NCBI GenBank assembly: GCA_022360155.1
Contig: JAKSDJ010000999.1
Coordinates: 1 to 40,703 of the forward strand
DNA: 40,703 nt
Reading direction: 5' to 3'
From: Chloroflexales bacterium
Lineage (GTDB): Bacteria > Chloroflexota > Chloroflexia > Chloroflexales > Chloroflexaceae
The notes under the pieces are model-generated. The model saw only the letters and a list, made by a program, of their open reading frames with translations, was not told the origin of the DNA and ran no database searches. Both the position numbers and the translations under genes were made by a program. Of this stretch, positions 27,267-34,127 are shown one piece after another (position 1 is the stretch's first letter; every line of letters starts with the position of its first letter).

Positions 27267-27815
27267 CTACACCTTGCCCTGCTCACCCTTATGCGCTACC
27301 CGGTTGGAGAGGTCAGCACAGCGCTTCACCTTCAGATACTTGCCAATCCCGTACAGACCAAGCTGCCTCCGCCGCCGAGGCGATAGGAAGGGCTCGGCTT
27401 CCTCTCGACTCACAACTTCCGGCTCTACGACCGGATAGTTAACGCCTTTGTTCTCGATCGCGCACCGCCCCGCCGCAAGCACGTTCTTCAGCCAATCCAC
27501 GTGTTCTCCGTAGGGGAGCGGGATCAGGAAGCCATCAGATGTCGGCTCGGCCAATATGGGAGGCTCGTACTCCTTTCCTGATTTGCGCCCAGTGTGCCGG
27601 ATAACCCCAGCGTACCAGTGCTCACCGCCGGCGCGTTTCATCATGGCGGGGTTCAGGATGCGTTTGTTAAACGCACGTACGCCATCGAGAATCGGACGGT
27701 AGCGCCAACGGAAGGCAACTACCATGACCGCCTCTAACACCAAAACGGGGACGACTACCCACTTGATAAAGCGGAATAGCCAGCGCATAACGGGCTTTCT
27801 CTGTTTCGTTGACAT
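27267..27815 (-). CDS. F420-dependent nitroreductase/quinone reductase-family protein (intact copy)
   Basis: A 182-aa protein of the deazaflavin-dependent nitroreductase (Ddn, DUF385) family, split beta-barrel fold, which usually uses reduced F420. Core: AGVIRHTGRKSGKEYEPPI, then GFLIPLPYGEHVDWLKNVLA. A hydrophobic N-terminal helix (FIKWVVVPVLVLEAVMVVAF) suggests membrane attachment. GGAGTT lies 7 nt before the ATG at 27813-27815. The paralogue at 38477-39355 is interrupted by an inserted element, so this is the working copy. F420 use is inferred from the family, not seen. Confidence 0.88.
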   Translation of the reverse strand: MSTKQRKPVMRWLFRFIKWVVVPVLVLEAVMVVAFRWRYRPILDGVRAFNKRILNPAMMKRAGGEHWYAGVIRHTGRKSGKEYEPPILAEPTSDGFLIPLPYGEHVDWLKNVLAAGRCAIENKGVNYPVVEPEVVSREEAEPFLSPRRRRQLGLYGIGKYLKVKRCADLSNRVAHKGEQGKV

Positions 27816-27867
27816 TGTTCAACTCCGTTTCATAAGAAACCTTATCGTCCAGTTGATTTTTGCAGGT

Positions 27868-27981
27868 TTACCTCTCCTTTCCACCATTCTTATACACCGA
27901 CACGAACCAAAGCGCCCCGGCCCCCAAGAAGAAAATCCCTAAACCGCCGAAGAAGAAACCCAACATTTGAAGCATTTCCAT
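27868..27981 (-). CDS. 37-aa single-pass membrane peptide (copy 1)
   Basis: A small gene with a strong AAGGAGGAAGCT just before the ATG at 27979-27981. It begins MEMLQMLGFFFGGLGIFFL and ends VSVYKNGGKER, with a Gly/Phe-rich membrane helix and a short basic tail. The copy-2 counterpart (39420-39527) keeps frame, start, ribosome site and nearly all residues, although neighbouring genes decayed. That argues for a real translated peptide. It lies 52 bp upstream of the reductase gene. Confidence 0.75.
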   Translation of the reverse strand: MEMLQMLGFFFGGLGIFFLGAGALWFVSVYKNGGKER

Positions 27982-28005
27982 AGCTTCCTCCTTGTTCATA
28001 CGAAC

Positions 28006-28072
28006 GATTACATGCACCCAATCGATACAGTTCCCGGTCTCGAAAACCAGCTTTTTGCAGCACAAGGACGAC
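28006..28072 (-). pseudogene. Epimerase-like stub remnant (copy 1)
   Basis: The minus strand reads VVLVLQKAGF then YRLGAC, matching codons 18 to the end of the 38-aa Rossmann stub in copy 2 (39554-39670). The start and glycine loop are lost here. It is a double-decayed fragment. Confidence 0.55.
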
Positions 28073-28076
28073 TTAC

Positions 28077-28196
28077 TTATCCCGCCACAAGAAACATCAT
28101 ACCAAGCAGCGTGATCAACCCCAGGAGCGCCAACACCCCGTCACCCCCAATAACCGCTTCCGTAACTATTGTTCTGCCTCTGTCAGCGGGCGAATA
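28077..28196 (-). pseudogene. Degenerate small membrane protein (copy 1)
   Basis: Corresponds to 39693-39860 of copy 2. The segment IRPLTEAEQ is followed by an in-frame TAG and further indels before the shared end (MMFLVAG in another frame). The N-terminal part is deleted. Not functional. Confidence 0.6.
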
Positions 28197-28238
28197 AAGA
28201 TGGCAAATAGCATGTATGGTTACTGAACAGCCTCTCTA

Positions 28239-29023
28239 TCAAGCCATCCTGCCATCAGGCGTCGTCAATGCAGGTTCACTATCACAGAGCATATCACCGC
28301 CCATAAGCAACTCGGCAAACCGCTTCGTGAAGCGCGCTGCCGGCGCCCCATCAATGATGTCGTGGTCGAACGAGAGCGTCAGGCAGACTGGACGCTCGAC
28401 GATGCTGCCGACCCCAACGACGACCGTCGCACCACTGAGCGGCACGATCCACATCGGACTGGGGCCGAACATGCCGACGGCTGTCACCCCGACAACGCCA
28501 TAGCGCCGGGCCATACCGACGTTGCGCGCAGCCATGCGCACGAACGTGGTAACAGGAAGGGCGGGATCAGTCGCAACAGCCCGGCCATCCCAGACAGCGA
28601 CCCAAGCGGCGCGCCGGGCTGTTGCTGCGCCGCGCGGAGCTCGTCGTGAATCTGGCGATACGCCTTCTTATCTGCGGCGCGGACAGCAAGCATATCGGGC
28701 ACGCTCCGCCCGTCGATCTCCCGCTCGACAAGTACGCTGATCGTCACGTCGTCGAGTATGAAGAGCTTGCTCCCTTTGCGACGCGAGTTGAATACGCGGT
28801 TCTCGGCGACGGCGCGGGCGAGGCAGGCGACAACATATGCCGTAAGCGAGAGACTCTGCCCGGTGCATGCACGGTGTTCGCGCATACGGCGCCGCAGCGC
28901 GCTGATATCCACCTCGGTAAACGCGTGAATATTGTTGTGCTCGCGGCCAACCGTTGCGCTGGCTGCCACCATGCGGCGATTCGCGCCGAACCGCGCCACC
29001 CGATAGCCCCGACTGCGCTTCAT
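28239..29023 (-). pseudogene. E2-type acyltransferase catalytic domain, frameshifted (copy 1)
   Basis: Same protein as 39889-40695 but broken. Compared with copy 2, one A is missing in the GGTAAACAGG stretch near 28551, shifting the frame after SLSGMAGLLRLIPPFLL. In addition 36 bp are missing near 28390 between short GCAGA repeats, removing 12 residues before CLTLSFDHDIIDG. The active-site motif HDIIDG survives in the downstream frame. The ribosome site AGAGGAGGCGAG and ATG (29021-29023) are intact. Confidence 0.88.
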
Positions 29024-29367
29024 CTCGCCTCCTCTAACCCACAGGAACCAACACCTTCATCGTGCCTTTCCCAGGTCTGTCCCGCTTCTTCTAGCACTGC
29101 GGCAATCGATGCGGCCCCGAATGAAATCAGCTTCCAATCACGGGATTCGCCGACATGCACCTTGAAGAAATTTTCCTTACTTATTTGTACGAAATACGAC
29201 CCGAAAGGTTTCCGCCACATCAACAGCTTGCATGAGCCCAGAAAGCGCTGCACATCGCCGCACGATCTTGGTTGAACCGCACAGCAGACGATACTTGCAG
29301 GCTCATTCCGTTCTATCTTCTGCGGGAAACGTACTGCTTGGGGGGGTTGATGCGTCAGCGCCATCAT
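29020..29367 (-). CDS. Hypothetical 115-aa protein overlapping the acyltransferase start
   Basis: An open frame of 115 codons whose stop TGA overlaps the acyltransferase ATG (ATGA). The C-terminal half looks protein-like (FGSYFVQISKENFFKVHVGE, SFGAASIAAVLEEAGQTWE); the first 40 residues look random. I recognise no family. It may be a fragment of a larger gene; the equivalent position of copy 2 lies outside the window. Confidence 0.4.
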   Translation of the reverse strand: MMALTHQPPQAVRFPQKIERNEPASIVCCAVQPRSCGDVQRFLGSCKLLMWRKPFGSYFVQISKENFFKVHVGESRDWKLISFGAASIAAVLEEAGQTWERHDEGVGSCGLEEAR

Positions 29368-29550
29368 ATCCGTTATGTTTAGAGGTGTCTCGTCAGGCCA
29401 GGCTGGGATGCTGTTGTGTCAACTAGTTGTAGTATAGCTGGCGCTATATCGCGGATCTTCGGCCATCTAGTCAGGATCAGACCTCGCCGGGGGGCTAGCC
29501 CCGCGTCACAGCCTTCATATCATCTCAGGAGCGTCGGGGAACCAGCGTAT

Positions 29551-30453
29551 CTAGCACCTCCGTCTATGATCCATATGCCAGAGGCGCCCGGCGTTGGGAA
29601 TGTAATGTGGCATGGCAATTGGGCAGCACCTTTGCCAGGTAACGAGCCTGGGTGTTGGGGATGATCGAGTCGCGCTCTCCTTGCCAGAGATACACCTTGA
29701 CCCTAATTTGCTCTAGAGGGAATCCCCAAGGACAGGCGTGATGGAGAACCACATCGTCACCGTACGCGCGTCCACTTTCGGGACGCCGAAGCGATTCCAC
29801 AAAATTCTGAAGGAGACTCTCCCGTATTTCGGGCGGAGACTCTCCCGTATTTCGGGCCGGGCGATGGCCGCTTTATCCGGGGCCGAAAACTTGTAGGTCA
29901 TCCGCTTGACATATTTGGCCGGATTGCGGCGGACCATCCATCTTACAAATTCCATATTCTTGCGCATTAACCAGGGTGAGCGAGCGGCTAAACGCAGGAA
30001 GAAACGGTTTGTCCGGCTCATTCCCTCGAAATAATCGGGGGTATCAGGCGGATCCGGGCTATGAATTACCCCCACGGCAGTCAGCCGGTCTGGGATTTTC
30101 CAGGCACAGGCCAACGTTTCGGGACCGCCTCCGGAAACGCCGATTATCACAAATCGGTGGAGGCCCAGTGCATCCGCGAGCGCCGCCACATCGTCCGGCC
30201 AGTCCGTCATTGTGCGGCCAGGCCTCCAGTCGGAGAGACCGTAGCCGGGTCGATCCAGGGCAATCAGGTGTAGATCAGGCCGGAAAGGGAACCCAAACCC
30301 AGGAAAAGATTCCCAGTACAGTCTGCTCCCAGGGGCGCCGTGAACCAGGAAGACCGGTTAGCCGTCCGGGTCGCCGTATTCAGCGTAGGCAAGCCGCCGG
30401 CCAGCGGATAGCTTAAGAATGTTGTCATTGCGTAGAATTGTTGTGTTTTCCAC
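29551..30453 (-). pseudogene. Degraded alpha/beta hydrolase
   Basis: The GTG at 30451-30453, preceded by GGAGG, opens an alpha/beta hydrolase: YGDPDG, then PVFLVHGAPGSR, ALDRPGYGLSDW and the nucleophile elbow GVSGGGPE. There is a TAA right after YGDPDG (near 30360). An exact 23-bp tandem duplication (29812-29834 and 29835-29857) shifts the frame after ARPEIRESL. A third frame change occurs near the C-terminal His region (PNAGRLWHMDH). With the duplication removed, the frame continues as LQNFVESLRRPE. A recent, multiply hit pseudogene. Confidence 0.85.
29812..29857. repeat. Exact 23-bp tandem duplication
   Basis: Two adjacent identical 23-bp units starting GGAGACTCTCCCGTATTTCG, at 29812-29834 and 29835-29857. 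Because 23 is not a multiple of three, the duplication breaks the hydrolase frame. The lack of divergence suggests it is young. Confidence 0.92.
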
Positions 30454-30477
30454 AATATAACCTCCGGCTGGACCATC

Positions 30478-30786
30478 TCACACTGGGGTCGGATTATAAA
30501 TTACATCTAAAGAGGATGGATTTTCACTTTGACCCTTGTATTTCATACAATACACACATTGGCCGTTATCTATGGTACAAGGTTGTTTTAAGCCAATGTT
30601 CATGGCCGGGAACACAATAAAATCGCTAAAATTGCAGTATTTCAGGTAATCGGTCATCCCTTCTGATTTTAAGTATTCGGCCAGGCCACATTTTCTTGTA
30701 ATCACAGATAGATCAAAATCGTCTGTGGCTTTACCTCTGACTACGTCGGCTTCCCAACCTTCCTCTAACCAATATGCTTTTTTCTT
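30478..30786 (-). pseudogene. 5'-truncated fragment resembling L-2-amino-thiazoline-4-carboxylate hydrolase family
   Basis: About 100 codons are open after a TGA at 30787-30789, with no good start; the only candidate is a GTG at 30703-30705. The protein reads AYWLEEGWEADVVRGK, then VITRKCGLAEYL, a Cys-containing middle and a final CVYCMKYKGQ. The pattern (conserved Cys, a C.Y...C spacing, final CDF-like segment) recalls the ATC-hydrolase family, but this is a weak by-eye match. It lies behind one copy of the shared promoter element, so it was probably once a regulated gene. Confidence 0.45.
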
Positions 30787-30813
30787 TCATCATTATTTGC
30801 CTTTAACACCTTT

Positions 30814-30869
30814 AACATAACCGCAAAATGATATTAGTGTCATAGTACGTGGTATTCAGGGGGTTAATT
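30814..30869 (-). promoter_or_regulatory. Shared regulon promoter element, copy C
   Basis: On the minus strand: ACCCCCTGAATACCACGTAC, then the -35-like ATGACA (30838-30843), an 18-bp spacer starting CTAATATCA, and -10 TATGTT (30814-30819). It matches elements A (32539-32598) and B (34057-34115). It sits 5' of the decayed 30478-30786 gene. It is the most diverged in the core but shares the upstream AATTAACCCCC block with A. Confidence 0.7.
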
Positions 30870-30889
30870 TCAATGTGTTAATTAACCCC
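30860..30889 (-). terminator. Hairpin at the stop codon of the condensation-domain gene
   Basis: GGGGTTAATT (30860-30869) and AATTAACCCC (30880-30889) form a perfect 10-bp stem with a 10-nt loop that includes the gene's TAA. No U-tract follows on the minus strand. It may end transcription of that gene and overlaps the outer half of promoter element C. Confidence 0.45.
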
Positions 30890-32227
30890 ATTTGAAAGAT
30901 AGTCCATTGCTGTTTCCCTGATCTTTTCCGCCGTTTGCGGCGTGACGATGGTCTCGTTGTAGCTCATTAGAAAAGTAACTTTATCGCCCACCGTAATGAT
31001 ACCTATGGTCTTCTCATTGACATCAGAATAAACGAAGGGGCCATAGACGGATTCAAGCTGGTATTGATCATAGCTGGTCGGGATGTTCATCCGGCCTACA
31101 TTGGTGATGGCGTAGCCGTAACTTATGCCCCGCCAATTCATCTGTTGCAGCAATTTATCCGACAATCTACTTTTGATCAGACCATATTTGCTGAAATACA
31201 GTGAATCAAGCAGCGTGGGAGCCAGCAATTCAGCCGACAGCGACCGGAAGATATTTGTCTTGGCCAGGCTGTCTCCTATTTTTTGGTGAAAGATTCGGGC
31301 AGTATCCCAAAAAGTTCGGCTTGGATCGTATTCAAGCTGGGTCGTTAACGAAGAAGCGTAAAAGCCAAGAGCTTCCCCAACGAGCACGGTTAACTTATCT
31401 CTTGTACTTACGGCCAGGCCGGCACTGGTGCGGTAAGGCTCCGCATCTCCCTGGACCTGGTATTGAGCCGTAAGGAATGCTGTCCAGAGGGCTGTATTAA
31501 CGGTGACGTTTTCCGCCTTACAGCGTGAAACCAGGGCCTTAGTCTCTGCTATTGAGGATTCCCATGCCAGCACGCCCACGTTCTGGTTCTTCTCCCAGAA
31601 TACCCGGTGGAGTCTTTTTAGATCATTACTGTCAAATCTGATGTTCTGTCTGGTCCACAGCTTGTTAAACAATCCTATGACTCCCCTGGCAATAAAATTA
31701 GATGGTGGCGGAGAAGGAATCGTATCCCTGGTTATCGCCGCGGGCTCGGGCAGAATCTCTACCTCTCGCTCAGGTTCTGCCAACTGTCGCAGAATATCCC
31801 GGATGAGGCAAGTCAACGACACGCCATCGCAAATAGCATGATGGGCGCAGATAACGAGGTCGGACTTTTCAGGAGAATGAAGCAATGAAAAACGGATGAG
31901 GGGCCCGGTCTCAATTGGAAAAGATGTTTTACATTCCTCTACCGTCGTTTGAAGCCACTGGTCTTCCGCTTGGCGGGGGATCGTATTTATAGTGAATTCA
32001 GACACGCCTTCCGATACATACCAAGCGATATTATTTTCATCTATGACCACTCGCACGGCCAGAAGCGCGTGTCTTTTTCTTAAGCTGTCAAGTACCGAGG
32101 CGAGCTGCTCAACATCAACGGTTCCCCTTATTTTCGCCACCATTACCACATTAAGAGGCATCAGCAGCAGCACACGTTCTGGGCCGCCCATTCTACGTTT
32201 CAATTGAGAATTGTAATTTGTAGCCAT
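30878..32227 (-). CDS. Stand-alone condensation-domain acyltransferase (CAT-like fold)
   Basis: A 449-aa protein of the chloramphenicol-acetyltransferase/NRPS-condensation superfamily. The catalytic motif is HHAICDG (about 129-135), the HHxxxDG form that joins acyl groups to amines or alcohols. The C-terminal half shows the structural segment GYAITNVGRMNIP, as in PapA/alcohol acetyltransferase-like proteins. No carrier protein or adenylation domain is present nearby, so it probably uses acyl-CoA or a free-standing carrier. The ATG at 32225-32227 is preceded by AAGGAGA; an upstream in-frame start lacks one. It lies 27 bp behind the 87-aa gene, forming a two-gene unit under promoter A. Confidence 0.85.
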   Translation of the reverse strand: MATNYNSQLKRRMGGPERVLLLMPLNVVMVAKIRGTVDVEQLASVLDSLRKRHALLAVRVVIDENNIAWYVSEGVSEFTINTIPRQAEDQWLQTTVEECKTSFPIETGPLIRFSLLHSPEKSDLVICAHHAICDGVSLTCLIRDILRQLAEPEREVEILPEPAAITRDTIPSPPPSNFIARGVIGLFNKLWTRQNIRFDSNDLKRLHRVFWEKNQNVGVLAWESSIAETKALVSRCKAENVTVNTALWTAFLTAQYQVQGDAEPYRTSAGLAVSTRDKLTVLVGEALGFYASSLTTQLEYDPSRTFWDTARIFHQKIGDSLAKTNIFRSLSAELLAPTLLDSLYFSKYGLIKSRLSDKLLQQMNWRGISYGYAITNVGRMNIPTSYDQYQLESVYGPFVYSDVNEKTIGIITVGDKVTFLMSYNETIVTPQTAEKIRETAMDYLSNGVN

Positions 32228-32254
32228 GTTGATCTCCTTACTCAATTCTTGGTC

Positions 32255-32518
32255 TTACTTCTTACCAGACCCAATCCAATTGACCGAAATCAACGGCAGG
32301 CCCAGAGAATAGAGCCGGCGCAGCAGGCTTTGCAAAGCAGCCTGGTCGGCGACGACGCCGGTCAGGGTGGTGGTCGGTGGACCGTCGTCTCCATTTTCGA
32401 CGGTAATCGTCATCCCTCCGGCCCAGTCCGACCAACGCTCGTCGAGGTGTCCAGGCACTTTGATTTGATAGGTTGCGGGTCGATCCAGCGTAAGCTTCTG
32501 TTTGACTTCCTTCACCAT
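32255..32518 (-). CDS. Conserved 87-aa protein of unknown function
   Basis: A compact 87-aa protein: ATYQIKVPGHLDERWSDW, then GMTITVENGDDGPPTTTLTG, then VADQAALQSLLRRLYSLGLP and LISVNW. I recall this pattern (YQI.V.G.LD..WS.W ... DQAAL..LL..L..LGLPL.SV) as a common small conserved protein in Chloroflexota and Actinobacteria without assigned function. The first 15 residues are polar. TAGGAGAC precedes the ATG at 32516-32518. Its promoter is element A, and the condensation-domain gene follows. Confidence 0.85.
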   Translation of the reverse strand: MVKEVKQKLTLDRPATYQIKVPGHLDERWSDWAGGMTITVENGDDGPPTTTLTGVVADQAALQSLLRRLYSLGLPLISVNWIGSGKK

Positions 32519-32538
32519 AATTGTCTCCTAACACCTAC

Positions 32539-32598
32539 AGCATAGCAGCAAGGTGGTATTAGTGTCATACCCCGAACGTGTTATTCTGGGGGTTAATT
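32539..32598 (-). promoter_or_regulatory. Shared regulon promoter element, copy A
   Basis: Minus strand: AATTAACCCCCAGAATAACA, then CGTTCGGGGT, -35-like ATGACA (32563-32568), an 18-bp spacer CTAATACCACCTTGCTGC, and -10 TATGCT (32539-32544). The ATG of the 87-aa gene is 21 nt downstream of the -10. About 35 bases match element B exactly or nearly so. Confidence 0.75.
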
Positions 32599-32741
32599 GT
32601 GGGCTTGATATCCAAGGCGTATAAAAAATTGGGAGCAGATGAACGCAAATGGACACTGATTTTACTGATTATGTCGAAAAATCAGCCTAAATCAGCGTCC
32701 TATTTATGAGCAGAGATGAACTATCGGATTCAAGTGAATAC

Positions 32742-33983
32742 CTATTTAAACAGGTCATCCAGCCAATCAAATATGACCCGATTGGCAACCGTTCGGTTAT
32801 CTAATTGGCAGTGATCATCCGAACCGTCTTCCTGCAAGGTGAAAATGTAGAGGTCTTTCTTGCTTGAAGAAATTTTTTCATAAAACTCACGGGTTTGGTC
32901 GATCAGCAGCTTACCCTCATTTTCGCCAGCAAGCGCAAGAGTAGGGCAGGTGATCTGATGCATCTTGTCACGTAAGTCCCACTTACTCGCCTCCTGTTCA
33001 AAAACGGCGTCAATCATGGCCCGAGCCGAATATTCATGTCCATTTCCACTGTTCCACATGGCCAGCAGCAGCATCGACTTTGCCAAAGGCGAGCGACGCA
33101 ACTTCTGCTCTGTTAGCCAGGCTAGAATACCCCGGGGGAGCATGGTTTTTTCTAGCATCTCTTTCTGGGCGCCCAATGGGTATGTCAGCGGTGTACTTGG
33201 GATCAGGGCTTTGACTCGCTTTTCGTAAATGGCCACTCGCGATACGACGTATCCCCCAAAACTATGGCCGGCTAAGGCAATCCGCTCATCAACGCCTGGG
33301 AGTTTTTCGAGGACGTCGAACGCTGCTGAAAACGGCGCCTCCATATCATAGCGCTTCACACAATCAGGATACAAATGAACCGTGCCGCGATGTCCTGGAA
33401 ACTCAAATGTGAAGAAGTTATAGCCTCTGTCAACGGCTGCTTGGGCGCTCCAGTACCAAACCTCCTCGCCGCTTGAGTCGTTTCCACCTACCGAAAACAT
33501 TGTTGGACGTTTTTCCCCGGAGTCATCGGGGGACCAGAAATAGGCTGGTAGCCTTTTGCCCTCAAATGGCACGTCAAGAATCTGGATTGCTGGCTCGAAT
33601 AATGGGCAAGCCTTATGAAAACAGTCGCGGCTGCGTTTCCACAAGTCATGGAATTTAGGATGGGTTGGCAGGGCAGCATATTCGGCGGCCCGGTAGTAAT
33701 TTGATGCCCGCAAATAGGCGTCGCGGGCGCTTATTATGTGGCCGCCTTTTAGCGAGGTCTCCGCTTCTGTTTCAACGCGTCTTCCTAGCGCTTCCCAGGC
33801 ATCAATCCACGTTTCAAGGTTGCGTTCGTCGATTTTGTCAACAACGCTCAAGCAATCCCCGATGTCTGCGCCGCCCGAATTGGCATACTCCAGGGTTCGT
33901 TTAAAGAACCAATCCATTTCGGCGTCTTTGAATGTCCCCAGATTATTTGAGGTACGGGCAATCTTAAACTTGGCCTTTTTCAT
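32742..33983 (-). CDS. Alpha/beta hydrolase, FrsA/DHPON-hydrolase-like
   Basis: A 413-aa cytosolic protein. The first ~140 residues are helical (RDAYLRASNYYRAAEYAALP), the cap found in 2,6-dihydropseudooxynicotine hydrolase-like and FrsA-like esterases. The hydrolase core has GGNDSSGEE (oxyanion loop), nucleophile elbow AGHSFGGY, acid in LALAGENEG and a C-terminal His in GSDDHCQ. It likely cleaves C-C or ester bonds of a small substrate. AAGGA nine nt before the ATG at 33981-33983 favours that start over the one three codons upstream. Promoter element B precedes it and the LAL regulator gene lies just upstream. Confidence 0.85.
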   Translation of the reverse strand: MKKAKFKIARTSNNLGTFKDAEMDWFFKRTLEYANSGGADIGDCLSVVDKIDERNLETWIDAWEALGRRVETEAETSLKGGHIISARDAYLRASNYYRAAEYAALPTHPKFHDLWKRSRDCFHKACPLFEPAIQILDVPFEGKRLPAYFWSPDDSGEKRPTMFSVGGNDSSGEEVWYWSAQAAVDRGYNFFTFEFPGHRGTVHLYPDCVKRYDMEAPFSAAFDVLEKLPGVDERIALAGHSFGGYVVSRVAIYEKRVKALIPSTPLTYPLGAQKEMLEKTMLPRGILAWLTEQKLRRSPLAKSMLLLAMWNSGNGHEYSARAMIDAVFEQEASKWDLRDKMHQITCPTLALAGENEGKLLIDQTREFYEKISSSKKDLYIFTLQEDGSDDHCQLDNRTVANRVIFDWLDDLFK

Positions 33984-34056
33984 TTTTAACATTCCTTCAG
34001 TATCTTGCTTAGTTTTTGAATGACAGTCTTCATCATTGATGACCTTTTATATCAGG

Positions 34057-34115
34057 AGCATAGCAGCAAGATGGTATTAGTGTCATACCCCGAAGGAGGT
34101 ATCGAGGGAGGTATA
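34057..34115 (-). promoter_or_regulatory. Shared regulon promoter element, copy B
   Basis: Minus strand: two ATACCTCC repeats, then TTCGGGGT, -35-like ATGACA (34081-34086), an 18-bp spacer, and -10 TATGCT (34057-34062). It lies between the LAL regulator stop and the alpha/beta hydrolase start. The core from TTCGGGG to TATGCT is almost identical to element A (one difference). Confidence 0.75.
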
Positions 34116-34127
34116 TCGGCTTGGTGC

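Larger units (their letters stand above)
27189..29031 (-). repeat. Duplicated cassette, copy 1
   Basis: Direct-repeat partner of 38423-40703. Shared order on the minus strand: E2-type acyltransferase, small membrane protein, epimerase stub, 35-37 aa membrane peptide, F420-type reductase, and a downstream stretch with shared sequence such as AGATCACCGA. In this copy the reductase is intact, while the acyltransferase and small membrane protein are broken. Boundaries are approximate. Confidence 0.85.
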
